Shown here piece by piece: positions 17,792-26,194 of a stretch of DNA of 64,000 nt (position 1 is the first letter of the stretch; every line of letters starts with the position of its first letter). Below the pieces are notes generated by a model, which ran no database searches, was not told the DNA's origin, and worked only from the letters and a program-made list of their open reading frames with translations. The stretch is taken from contig JADZED010000081.1 of NCBI GenBank assembly GCA_020850715.1, forward strand, positions 1-64,000. Direction: 5' to 3'. This stretch comes from Acidobacteriota bacterium (GTDB lineage Bacteria; Acidobacteriota; Vicinamibacteria; Vicinamibacterales; CAVVIG01). The translations under genes were made by a program, and so were the position numbers.

Positions 17792-18952
17792 ATGATCGAG
17801 TCGACGAAAGCGGCCGCCGATCCGCTCGAACGAATCGGCCTGCTCGCGCTCTTCGGCGTGGCCGGCGGCCTCCAGTTCTCGATCGCGGCGGCGCAGATGT
17901 TCCTGGCGGTCGCCGCGCTCGCCTGGGTCCTCATGCTGGCGACCGGCCGCGCGCGCTTCGCCGCGCCCCGCTTCTTCTGGCCGCTGGCGGCCTACGGGGC
18001 CCTCACGCTGGCGGCGGCGGCGTTCTCTCCGGATCCCGCCGCCAGCTTCATCGATTCCAGACAGCTCGCGCTGTTCCTGCTCGTCCCGATCACCTACACG
18101 TTCGCCGCCGGCCCGCACGGGTCGACGGCCATGACCGTGATCCTGACCTGTGCGGCCGTGAGCGCCGCGTTGGGCATCGTCCAGTACGGCATCCTGCACT
18201 ACGACAACCTGGGGCGCCGCCCGCAGGGGACGCTCGGCCATTACATGACCTACTCGGGCCTGCTGATGCTCGTCATCTGCGTCGCGCTCGCCCGCATCCT
18301 GTTCGGGCGCGGCGAGCGCACATGGGCCGCGCTGGTCATGCCGGCCCTCGCCGTGGCGGTCGCGCTGTCCTTCGGCCGCAGCGCGATGGTCGGCGCCTGC
18401 GTGGCGGCGGCTCTGCTGCTCGCGCTGAAGGACTTCCGCCTGGTCGCGATTCTGCCGGTGGTGGCCGCGGTGGCGTTCGCCGTGGCGCCGGGCGCGATCG
18501 CCGCCCGCTATGCGTCGATCTTCGACGTGAAGGATCCGACGCGGCTCGATCGCATCGCGATGCTCCATGCCGGCCGGCGGATGATCGCGGATCACCCGCT
18601 GCTCGGCGTCGGCCCCAACATGGTCCAGCGCACCTATCCGGCGTACCGGGACCCCGACGCCAGACTGAACCCCCACCTGCACAACGTGCCCGTGCAGATC
18701 GCGGCCGAGCGGGGCATCCCGGCGCTGCTGGCGTGGATCTGGTTCATCGGCCTGGTGCTCGTCGACGCAGGGCGCCGCTTCTTCCGCGGCGAGCACCGCT
18801 TCGAGGCCGCCGCGGCGCTTGCCGCGTCGGCAGCGATGCTCTCGGCCGGCCTGTTCGAGTACAACTTCGGGGATTCGGAGTTCCTGATGCTGTACCTGAT
18901 CATCGTGACCCTGCCGTTCGCGGTGGAGCGCGCCGCGCCGCGGCCGGCATGA
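17792..18952 (+). CDS. O-antigen ligase-like polytopic membrane protein
   Basis: A 386-residue membrane protein with about ten hydrophobic segments and the Wzy/WaaL (O-antigen ligase) domain. The segment ADHPLLGVGPNMVQRTYPAYRDPD followed by HLHNVPVQIAAERGIPALLAW matches the periplasmic H-x-N motif of ligases. It would join undecaprenyl-linked polysaccharide to lipid A-core, or polymerise a glycan. The ATG at 17792 was preferred over 17756 because a CATAAT -10-like box (17777-17782) lies just upstream of it. The gene overlaps the heptose kinase by 4 bp (ATGA). Confidence 0.8.
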   Translation: MIESTKAAADPLERIGLLALFGVAGGLQFSIAAAQMFLAVAALAWVLMLATGRARFAAPRFFWPLAAYGALTLAAAAFSPDPAASFIDSRQLALFLLVPITYTFAAGPHGSTAMTVILTCAAVSAALGIVQYGILHYDNLGRRPQGTLGHYMTYSGLLMLVICVALARILFGRGERTWAALVMPALAVAVALSFGRSAMVGACVAAALLLALKDFRLVAILPVVAAVAFAVAPGAIAARYASIFDVKDPTRLDRIAMLHAGRRMIADHPLLGVGPNMVQRTYPAYRDPDARLNPHLHNVPVQIAAERGIPALLAWIWFIGLVLVDAGRRFFRGEHRFEAAAALAASAAMLSAGLFEYNFGDSEFLMLYLIIVTLPFAVERAAPRPA

Positions 18953-19932
18953 CGCTCGCGCCGCTCGCCGCCACCCGCGCCCGGCAGCTCGTCGACCGTT
19001 TCGAGGGCCTGGCCGTCCTCGTCGCCGGCGATGCCATGCTCGATCGCTTCATCGTCGGGTGCGTGACGCGCATCTCGCCGGAAGCGCCGGTCCCGGTCGT
19101 GCGCTTCGAGTCCGAGCACGAACGGCTCGGCGGCGCCGCCAACGTCGCGCACAATATCGCCGCCCTCGGCGGCCACGCGATCCTGACCGCGGTCGCCGGG
19201 GCCGACGAAGGCTCGGCGCGCCTGAAGCGCCGGCTCGCCGCGGCCGGCGTCCCGGATCAGGGGCTGGTCGACGATCCCGGCCGCCGCACCACCGAGAAGG
19301 TGCGCATCGTGACGGATCGCAACCAGCAGGTGGCGCGCGTCGACTACGAGACCGATCTCGACATCGCGGGCGGCGTCGAGGCGCAGCTCATCGAGCGCAT
19401 CGAATGCTTCGCGCCGCGCGCCAGGGCGGTGCTGGTATCGGACTACCTGAAGGGGGCGATCACGCGGCCGATCGTCGAAGCGCTGCTGGCGCGGCGATCC
19501 GTCGGCGTGCCCTTGGTGGTGGATCCGAAAGTGCCGCACCTGGCGTGTTATCGCGGCGCCTCGCTGGTGACGCCGAACCAGCACGAGGCGGAAATCGCGA
19601 CGCACCGGCGCATCCGTACCCAGGACGATGCGCGCGACGCGGCGCAGGCGCTCCGCGCGCACATCGGCTGCGGGGGCGTGCTGATCACCCGCGGCGAGCA
19701 CGGCCTGTGGCTCTCGGATGCGAGCGGCGAAGGCGCGGTGGCGGCCCGCGCGCGCGAGGTGTCCGACGTCACGGGCGCGGGCGACACGGTGGCGGCGGCG
19801 CTCGCGCTGGCACTCGCCGCGGGCGCGACGCCGGCCGAGGCCGCGGTGCTCGCCAATCATGCCGCCGGGGTGGTGGTCGGCAAGTTCGGGCCGGCGACGC
19901 TCACGCGCGACGAGCTGCTGTCGACGTTCTGA
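18949..19932 (+). CDS. hldA: D-glycero-beta-D-manno-heptose-7-phosphate kinase (RfaE domain I)
   Basis: A PfkB-family sugar kinase of 327 residues that phosphorylates heptose 7-phosphate at O-1 in ADP-heptose synthesis. It shows the substrate-side motif VTRISPEAPVPVV, the glycine motif LGGAANVAHNIAALGG and the anion-hole signature DVTGAGDTVAAAL. Only the kinase half of the E. coli HldE protein is present; the adenylyltransferase half (RfaE domain II/HldC) is not fused and does not occur in the window. It is coupled by ATGA to the O-antigen ligase-like gene and completes an LPS group. Confidence 0.92.
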   Translation: MTLAPLAATRARQLVDRFEGLAVLVAGDAMLDRFIVGCVTRISPEAPVPVVRFESEHERLGGAANVAHNIAALGGHAILTAVAGADEGSARLKRRLAAAGVPDQGLVDDPGRRTTEKVRIVTDRNQQVARVDYETDLDIAGGVEAQLIERIECFAPRARAVLVSDYLKGAITRPIVEALLARRSVGVPLVVDPKVPHLACYRGASLVTPNQHEAEIATHRRIRTQDDARDAAQALRAHIGCGGVLITRGEHGLWLSDASGEGAVAARAREVSDVTGAGDTVAAALALALAAGATPAEAAVLANHAAGVVVGKFGPATLTRDELLSTF

Positions 19933-19998
19933 CGCGCCGCGAGCCGCCAGAGCCCGGAAACCGGATCGCTCGTCTCCGCCTCCCGCCGCCGCCCCGGC

Positions 19999-21594
19999 TC
20001 AATGCCGAAAATGCCGCCGGCCCGTGAACACCATCGCGAGGCCGTGCTCGTCGGCCGCGGCAATCACCTCCCCGTCACGCACCGATCCGCCCGGCTGCAC
20101 GACCGCGGTCGCGCCGGCGCGCGCAACGGCGTCGAGGCCGTCGCGGAACGGGAAGAACGCGTCGGAGGCCGCGACCGATCCCCTCAGCGCGCCGTCGCCG
20201 GCCTTGAGCACCGCCACGTTCACCGCGTCGACGCGGCTCATCTGGCCCGCGCCAACGGCCAGCGTCCGATCGACGGCCGCAAAGAGGATCGTGTTCGACT
20301 TGACGTGCGCGCACACGCGCCATGCAAACTGCAGGGCGCGCCACTCCGCCGGCGTCGGCGGTCGCCGGGTCACGACGCGCAGGAGGTCGGGCCGCGCCGT
20401 CCCCGTCCAGGGCTCCCGCGCTTCGACGACCCGATCACGATCCTGCACGAGGATGCCGGCGAGCGTGGATCGGAGGTCCTCGTCTCCGCGCGCGCCGGCC
20501 GGCGCAGCGAAGTCGGTCACGACGACCCGCATGTTCGTCTTCCTGGCGAGCACCGGCCGCGCGGCATCGTCGATGCCCGGCGCGATCACGGCTTCGATGA
20601 AGGTCGACGCGATCGCCTCGGCCGCCGCAACGTCAATCGGCCGGTTCACGGCGACGATGCCTCCGAAGGCCGCGAGCGGATCGGCATCGCGCGCGCGGAG
20701 GTACGCGTCGGCAGCCGACGCGCCGGTCGCCGCGCCGCAGGGGTTCGTGTGCTTGACCACCGCGGCCGCCGGCTCGGCAAACTCGAGCACGACGCGGAGC
20801 GCGGCGTCGAGATCGAGCAGGTTCGTGTAGGACAGCTCCTTGCCCTGGAGGACCGTCCAGGGGATGAAGCCGGCGTCCACGCCCCCGTACAGCGCCGCCT
20901 TCTGGTGCGGGTTCTCGCCGTAGCGGAGATCCCGCAGCTTCGGGACGGCGATCTCGAGCGTCGGACGCATCGGCCCCGCACCGACGGCCCGGCGGACGAT
21001 CTCGGTCCCCTCGACCGCGAACCCGGCCAGGCTCGACGCGATGGTCACGTCGTACTGGCCGGTATGGGCCAGGGCCGCCTGGGCGAGCGCGAGACGAAAG
21101 GACAGCTCCGGCCCGCCGGGGCGATCGAGCTGGGCCAGCACCTCCGGGTACCGGGCAGGATCGACCGCCACGAGAACAGCGCGGAAGTTCTTGGCGGCGG
21201 CGCGCACGAGGCTCGGGCCGCCGATGTCGATCTGCTCGACGATCTCGTCGAATGATACGCCGGGCTGCCGCGCGGTGGCCGCAAACGGGTACAGGTTCAC
21301 GGCGGCGACGTCGATGAGGCCGATGCCATGGGCGCGGGCGGCCTCGAGATCGGCGTCGCGATCGCGCCGTGCGAGGAGGCCGCCATGGATGCGCGGATGC
21401 AGCGTCTTGACGCGGCCGTCCATCATCTCGGGGAAGCCGGTCACCTCGGACACGCCGGTCACCCTCAGGCCGGCGTCGGCCAGCGCGCGGGCGGTGCCGC
21501 CGGTCGAGACGAGCTCGAAGCCGCGCTGCGCCAGTCCGCGGGCGAGCTCGACGACGCCCGTCTTGTCCGACACGCTCAGAAGAGCTCTTGGCAT
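19999..21594 (-). CDS. purH: Bifunctional AICAR transformylase/IMP cyclohydrolase
   Basis: Catalyses the last two steps of de novo purine synthesis: formylation of AICAR from 10-formyltetrahydrofolate, then cyclisation to IMP. The 531-residue length is normal. The N-terminal IMPCH domain has LLSVSDKTGVVELA, STGGTARAL and GRVKTLHPRIHGGLL. The C-terminal transformylase domain has the catalytic Lys-His pair in VVKHTNPCGAA and ends with the typical HFRH. It is a single gene, divergent from the cold-shock gene. A possible -10 (GATACT, 21614-21609) lies 14 bp before the start. Confidence 0.97.
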   Translation of the reverse strand: MPRALLSVSDKTGVVELARGLAQRGFELVSTGGTARALADAGLRVTGVSEVTGFPEMMDGRVKTLHPRIHGGLLARRDRDADLEAARAHGIGLIDVAAVNLYPFAATARQPGVSFDEIVEQIDIGGPSLVRAAAKNFRAVLVAVDPARYPEVLAQLDRPGGPELSFRLALAQAALAHTGQYDVTIASSLAGFAVEGTEIVRRAVGAGPMRPTLEIAVPKLRDLRYGENPHQKAALYGGVDAGFIPWTVLQGKELSYTNLLDLDAALRVVLEFAEPAAAVVKHTNPCGAATGASAADAYLRARDADPLAAFGGIVAVNRPIDVAAAEAIASTFIEAVIAPGIDDAARPVLARKTNMRVVVTDFAAPAGARGDEDLRSTLAGILVQDRDRVVEAREPWTGTARPDLLRVVTRRPPTPAEWRALQFAWRVCAHVKSNTILFAAVDRTLAVGAGQMSRVDAVNVAVLKAGDGALRGSVAASDAFFPFRDGLDAVARAGATAVVQPGGSVRDGEVIAAADEHGLAMVFTGRRHFRH

Positions 21595-21655
21595 AAGGGA
21601 CGAGTTCCAGTATCATCGATGCCGACGCCGGGTGGTCCTGGCGCCGCAAGGGAAA

Positions 21656-21682
21656 GGGCCGCATACTGCGGCCTTTTTTTTT
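21656..21682 (+). terminator. Orphan intrinsic terminator in the purH-csp intergenic region
   Basis: A perfect 7-bp stem, GGCCGCA-TAC-TGCGGCC (21657-21673), followed by nine T residues (21674-21682) on the plus strand. No plus-strand gene ends here: upstream is the divergent purH start, downstream the cold-shock gene at 21756. It would end a short transcript arising from the purH promoter region, or act as an attenuator in a long csp leader. Confidence 0.8.
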
Positions 21683-21755
21683 GCCCCGGCACCGGGTCGG
21701 GGTTGGTCCAATGGCGCGGCGTCATCACCGCGTCACTAGCAAGCAGGAACAGAAG

Positions 21756-21959
21756 ATGCGCATCACAGGCAAGGTCAAGTGGTTCAACAACGCCAAAGGG
21801 TACGGGTTCATCGAGCGGGATGGAGGCAGCGATGTCTTCGTCCACTATTCCGCTATCCAGGGCGACGGGTTCCGCTCGCTGGAAGAGGGCCAGGCGGTCG
21901 AGTTCGAGATCGTCGACGGTCCCAAAGGCCCCCAGGCCGGCAACGTCACCAAGATCTGA
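21756..21959 (+). CDS. Cold-shock domain protein (CspA family)
   Basis: A 67-residue single-stranded nucleic acid-binding beta-barrel, the normal length for CspA-type RNA chaperones. Both RNP motifs are intact: KGYGFIER (RNP1) and DVFVHYSAI (RNP2), after the usual opening [17 protein letters not shown]. The leader of about 75 bp after the orphan terminator is free of other genes. Cold induction is plausible but not shown by the sequence; many family members are constitutive. Confidence 0.95.
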   Translation: MRITGKVKWFNNAKGYGFIERDGGSDVFVHYSAIQGDGFRSLEEGQAVEFEIVDGPKGPQAGNVTKI

Positions 21960-22042
21960 CCCCATCAGGCCGGCGGCCGCCGGGGCGCCGCCCGCGGTCG
22001 CCGGCCGTTGCACTCGGCGCCGAACCGCCCGAACGTGCGAGT

Positions 22043-22636
22043 CTAGCCCTTCGCCCCCTTCAGCGCCCGCGCCGTAAAGCTCACCTTTCCCCCCTTCACC
22101 GCCACGCGGAAGGCCACCTCCGGGCTGCCGGTGTCGCGCAGCTTCCTGACCTGCGTCTTCACCAGGTCGGCGAACTTGTGGAACGGTACCGTCTCCTCGC
22201 CGACGTCGCGCCGCGCCTCGGCGAGCGAGTCGTACAGCTCGTGCAGCTTGTCGATCTCCCGCATCGGATCCCGGAACGACGACACGTTGAGGATGCGATC
22301 CTCCGGCCGTGCCCGCTCGGCCGGTCCTTTCGCGGCGCGCGGGAGGGCGAACGGTCCGGCGCGCCCCTCCTCCCGGGCGCGCAGGCCCCGATCCCAGAGG
22401 TCGATGAAGGTCGCAAAGCGCGACTGCAGCGTGGAGAAACGAAAGCGATCGCCGGTATTCGGCATGTGCTGGCGATCGAGCTTCTTCACCAGCGCCTCGA
22501 CGCGCGCGCGCGTCTCCCACGGCGGCGTCTTCAGCCGGCCGGCGAAGAACATGTTGTACTCGCCTTCGAGCAGCTTGAGCTCCCCCTCCAGGTGCTGCAG
22601 CTCCTGCTCGAATGGACTCAGGGGAGACACGCCCAC
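22043..22636 (-). CDS. Conserved protein of unknown function with N-terminal coiled coil
   Basis: A 197-residue soluble protein I cannot name with confidence. Residues 8-32 (FEQELQHLEGELKLLEGEYNMFF) form a likely coiled coil, the middle has a charged, proline-containing linker, and the C-terminal part (VAFRVAVKGGKVSFTARAL) looks like beta strands. Its general pattern recalls the myxobacterial MXAN_5187 family, which is only an impression. The GTG start at 22636 follows directly on the stop of the next gene upstream, so the pair is co-expressed. Confidence 0.7.
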   Translation of the reverse strand: MGVSPLSPFEQELQHLEGELKLLEGEYNMFFAGRLKTPPWETRARVEALVKKLDRQHMPNTGDRFRFSTLQSRFATFIDLWDRGLRAREEGRAGPFALPRAAKGPAERARPEDRILNVSSFRDPMREIDKLHELYDSLAEARRDVGEETVPFHKFADLVKTQVRKLRDTGSPEVAFRVAVKGGKVSFTARALKGAKG

Positions 22637-23062
22637 CTACCGGACGAGGAACCAGACCAGCGGCAGCCAGAGCTCCCTGGCGTAGGGGACCGGCCGGTCG
22701 TCGATCAGCACGTCGGTCGCGTCCGACGCCCCGACGATGTGAAACAGATCGCGCAGCCGGGAGGCGTCGCTCGAATGGAAGCGCGCGCGATAGCGGAGCG
22801 AGGCGCCGCTCCCGGTCTGCCGGAACTCGGCGGCCGCGCGCGCGATCTCGAGCGCGCGATCGAAGGCCGGCAACGCCAGCTGCGGAAAGACCACGGTAAT
22901 CGAGAACGGGCGTGCCGCCGCGCCGAACAGCACGTCGCGCAGCTCGGGATCGAGCGCCGCCAGCTCCGCCTCGGTGGGCTGTTCGGGCAGATCGGCGTAG
23001 GGCCAGAAGCGCTCGAGCGGACGGTACTGCGGCGGGTCCGAGGGCATGGAGACAGGGACCAT
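22637..23062 (-). CDS. Hypothetical protein
   Basis: A 141-residue protein of unknown function with no signal peptide. The middle (PFSITVVFPQLALPAFDRALEIARAAAEFRQ) and the end (ARELWLPLVWFLVR) are moderately hydrophobic but not clear membrane spans. ATG codons at 23062 and 23047 are both possible starts. It shares a zero-gap junction with the following coiled-coil gene and lies just after the hairpin that ends the nuo operon. Codon use (GC-rich third positions) supports real coding. Confidence 0.6.
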   Translation of the reverse strand: MVPVSMPSDPPQYRPLERFWPYADLPEQPTEAELAALDPELRDVLFGAAARPFSITVVFPQLALPAFDRALEIARAAAEFRQTGSGASLRYRARFHSSDASRLRDLFHIVGASDATDVLIDDRPVPYARELWLPLVWFLVR

Positions 23063-23120
23063 AGTAGTGCAGATTGCGTGAGGGCCGCACTGCCGGACGA
23101 GCCGCGCCGGCGTGCGGTGG

Positions 23121-23146
23121 TCGCGAAGCCTTCGCGGCCTTCGCGA
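23121..23146 (-). terminator. Hairpin directly after nuoN
   Basis: An 8-bp perfect inverted repeat (TCGCGAAG / CTTCGCGA) with a 10-bp loop starts right at the nuoN stop codon. There is no U tract, so it may be a rho-dependent end, an mRNA-stabilising hairpin or chance. Confidence 0.4.
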
Positions 23147-24583
23147 TCAGAAGATCGTGCCGATCGACGCCGCGGCCAGGTCCAGCAGCCGCGCCGGCAG
23201 GATCCCGAGGTAGAAGACCAGAATCGCCGACACGACCAGCGCGGCGCCGGCGAGTCTCGGCACCGCCGGGAACACGGCGGGGGCGTCGGCCGGCGTCATG
23301 TACATCATCACCACGATCCGCAGGTAGAAGAAGACGGAGACGACGCTGGTCAGCACGCCGATGATCGCCAGCCCGTTGTAGCCGGCGGCCACCGCCGCGC
23401 TGAACACGTACCACTTGGCCACGAAGCCCGCCATCGGCGGGAAGCCGCCGAGCGACAGCAGGAAGATGGTCATCAGCGCCGCCAGGCCGGGGTGCGTGTT
23501 CCACAGTCCGGCGTAGTCGCGCACCTGATCGTTGGGCCGTTCGGCCGTGTCGAGGAGCGCGATGACGCCGAAGGCCCCGAGGTTGGTCACCGCGTAGGCC
23601 AGCAGGTAGAACAGGATCGCGCCCTTGCCGATCTCGTTGCCGGCCATCAGCGCGAGCAGCAGATACCCGCCGTGGGCGATGCTCGAGTAGGCGAGCATCC
23701 GCTTCACGTTGGACTGGGCCATCCCCACCACGGTCCCGAGGATCATCGTCGACGCCGCGATCGCCCAGAGGACCGGCGTCCAGTCGCCGCGCAGCGGCTC
23801 GAACGCCGACAGGAACACGCGGGCGAACGCCGCGAACGCGGCCGCCTTCACGCCGGTCGACATGAAGCCGGTCACCGCGGGGGGCGCGCCTTCGTAGGCA
23901 TCGGGCGTCCACATGTGGAACGGCACCGCCGAGACCTTGAACGCGAAGCCCACCAGCAGCAGTCCGACCGACAGCCAGAGCAGCGGCGTCGGCGCCATCG
24001 ACTGGGCGGCCAGCAGGCTGCCGATCCGATCGAGCCGGGTGCTGCCGGTCAGCCCGTAGGTGAACGCAATCCCGTAGAGGAAGAACGCGCTCGAGAAGGA
24101 CCCGAGCAGGAAGTACTTGAGCGCGGCCTCGGCCCCGGTCGCCGCCGAGCGGCGGATGCCGGTCAGCACGTACACGGCAAGCGACAGCACCTCGAGCGCG
24201 AGAAAGATCACGACGAGGTCGGTCGCCGTCGCCATCAGCATCATGCCGGCGACCGAGAACAGCAGCAGCGCGTAGTACTCGCCGGCGGGCAGTCCCTGGC
24301 GCTCGATCGTCGGTCCCGAGATCGCCACCGACAGCACGCCGACGACGACGAGCACCATCGTCACGAACAGTCCGAAGTTGTCGGCCGTGACGACGCCGAA
24401 GCTCGACGCGTTCTGGTTCCAGAGCGCCACGGTCGCCAGGGCGGCGCCGGCGAGGCCGACCAACCCGAGGCCGGCGATCGGCATCCGCTCGCCCGGCGAC
24501 CGGAACGCTTCCGCCGTCATCGCGGCGATCGCCGCCGCGGTCACGCACGCCATCGGCACGATTGCGTTCAGGCCGGGAATCAT
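23147..24583 (-). CDS. nuoN: NADH-quinone oxidoreductase subunit N
   Basis: Antiporter-like proton-pumping membrane subunit of complex I, 478 residues and about 14 hydrophobic segments. Conserved lysine-bearing helices are visible in GFAFKVSAVPFHMWTPDAYEGAP and AQSNVKRMLAYSSIAHGGYLL, and the conserved acidic helix is VVIFLALEVLSLAVYVL. The ATG at 24583 overlaps the nuoM stop as ATGA. It is the last gene of the nuo operon, followed by a hairpin. Confidence 0.95.
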   Translation of the reverse strand: MIPGLNAIVPMACVTAAAIAAMTAEAFRSPGERMPIAGLGLVGLAGAALATVALWNQNASSFGVVTADNFGLFVTMVLVVVGVLSVAISGPTIERQGLPAGEYYALLLFSVAGMMLMATATDLVVIFLALEVLSLAVYVLTGIRRSAATGAEAALKYFLLGSFSSAFFLYGIAFTYGLTGSTRLDRIGSLLAAQSMAPTPLLWLSVGLLLVGFAFKVSAVPFHMWTPDAYEGAPPAVTGFMSTGVKAAAFAAFARVFLSAFEPLRGDWTPVLWAIAASTMILGTVVGMAQSNVKRMLAYSSIAHGGYLLLALMAGNEIGKGAILFYLLAYAVTNLGAFGVIALLDTAERPNDQVRDYAGLWNTHPGLAALMTIFLLSLGGFPPMAGFVAKWYVFSAAVAAGYNGLAIIGVLTSVVSVFFYLRIVVMMYMTPADAPAVFPAVPRLAGAALVVSAILVFYLGILPARLLDLAAASIGTIF

Positions 24584-26157
24584 CGTGCCGATCCCTCCGC
24601 GGCGGTGCGCACGGCCCTGGGCGCCTGCGGCGGCGGCGCGGGCGCCCCGGCCTGGATCCGCGTCGGCACGGCCCGATCGAGCCGGCCGAGCAGCCGCTCG
24701 ACCGACGGCCCGATCGGGCGCAGGAACAGGTTCGGCAGCACGCCCATGACGACGGTCATCGCCACGACCGGCGCGATGACCGCCCACTCGCGCGGCGTCA
24801 GGTCGATCATCGCCGCGTTCTCCTGCCTGGTGATCGGGCCGTAGTTCACCCGCTGGAACATCCAGAGCATGTAGGTCGCCGACAGGATCACGCCGGTCAC
24901 CGCGAAGGCCGCAAACCGCGGATCGGCCCGGAACGCGCCGAGCAGGATCAGGAACTCGCCGACGAAACCGTTCAGGCCGGGCAGCCCGATCGACGACAGC
25001 GTGATGATGAGAAACGCCGCCACCAGGTGCGGCGCCACCTTCTTGATTCCGCCGAACTCGGCGATGAGCCGCGTGTGGCGCCGCTCCGAGAGCATCCCCA
25101 CGATCAGGAACAGCCCGCCGGTGCTGACGCCGTGGTTCAGCATCTGATAGACGGCGCCCTCGACGCCCTGCTGGTTCATCGCGGCGATCCCGAGCACCAC
25201 GAACCCGAGGTGGCTGACGCTCGAGTAGGCGACGAGCTTCTTCATGTCGGGCTGCACCATCGCCACCAGCGCGCCGTAGATGATGCCGATCACGGCCAGC
25301 GTGGCCAGATAGGGCGCGAAGAACGACGCCGCGAGGGGAAACAGCGGGAACGCGAAGCGGACCAGCCCGTAGGTGCCCATCTTCAACAGCACCCCGGCGA
25401 GGATCACCGAGCCGGCGGTGGGCGCCTGCACGTGCGCGTCGGGCAGCCACGTGTGGAACGGAAACAGCGGCACCTTGATCGCGAACGCGAGCGTGAACGC
25501 GAGAAAGAACCAGAACTGCAGCGACGCGGGGATCCCGATCTGGTGCAGCTGCTGCAGGTCGAAGCTGTAGCGGCCGGTGGCCGTGCTGTGGAGGTAGGCC
25601 AGGCCCAGGATCGCGAGCAGCATCAGCACGCTGCCCGCCATCGTGTACAGCAGGAACTTCAATGCCGCGTAGATGCGCCGATCGTAGCCCCAGATGCCGA
25701 TCAGGAAGTACATCGGAATCAGCATCGCGTCCCAGAACACGTAGAAGAGGAACAGATCGAGCGAGATGAAGACGCCCATCATGGCGGCCTCGAGCAGCAG
25801 CACCAGCAGGCAGAAGGCGCGCGTCTTCCGGTGCACCGAGTGCCAGGAGGCGAGCAGCGAGAGGGGCGTCAGGAAGCCGGTGAGCACGAGCAGCAGCAGG
25901 CTGATGCCGTCCACGCCGACGGCGTACGAGATGCCGAACGAGGGGATCCACGCGTAGCGCTCCTGGAACTGGAACTCGGCCGACCCCGGCGAGAACAGGC
26001 TCCACAGCAGGAGCGTCCCGGCGAACACGAGCACCGAGACGACGAGCGCGACGAGCCGGATGAGCGGGGCGTGGGCCTCGTCGTCGCGGATGAAGAGGAG
26101 CAGGAGCGCGCCGGCGATCGGCACGGCCACGAGCGAGCTGAGAATCGGAAACGGCAT
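24580..26157 (-). CDS. nuoM: NADH-quinone oxidoreductase subunit M
   Basis: Antiporter-like subunit of the complex I membrane arm, about 525 residues. The pump lysine helix FAIKVPLFPFHTWLPDAHVQAP and the broken-helix segment MLNHGVSTGGLFLIVG are conserved. In the fifth helix the family glutamate (E144 in E. coli) is an aspartate: VFWDAMLIPMYFLIGIWG. The C-terminus has a proline/alanine-rich tail of about 40 residues. ATG codons at 26169 and 26157 are both possible; I took the second, whose product starts MPFPILSSLV. It overlaps nuoN by 4 bp. Confidence 0.94.
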   Translation of the reverse strand: MPFPILSSLVAVPIAGALLLLFIRDDEAHAPLIRLVALVVSVLVFAGTLLLWSLFSPGSAEFQFQERYAWIPSFGISYAVGVDGISLLLLVLTGFLTPLSLLASWHSVHRKTRAFCLLVLLLEAAMMGVFISLDLFLFYVFWDAMLIPMYFLIGIWGYDRRIYAALKFLLYTMAGSVLMLLAILGLAYLHSTATGRYSFDLQQLHQIGIPASLQFWFFLAFTLAFAIKVPLFPFHTWLPDAHVQAPTAGSVILAGVLLKMGTYGLVRFAFPLFPLAASFFAPYLATLAVIGIIYGALVAMVQPDMKKLVAYSSVSHLGFVVLGIAAMNQQGVEGAVYQMLNHGVSTGGLFLIVGMLSERRHTRLIAEFGGIKKVAPHLVAAFLIITLSSIGLPGLNGFVGEFLILLGAFRADPRFAAFAVTGVILSATYMLWMFQRVNYGPITRQENAAMIDLTPREWAVIAPVVAMTVVMGVLPNLFLRPIGPSVERLLGRLDRAVPTRIQAGAPAPPPQAPRAVRTAAEGSAR

Positions 26158-26194
26158 CACACCCTGCACCCCGCGGCCGGCGCGGCGTGTCGCT

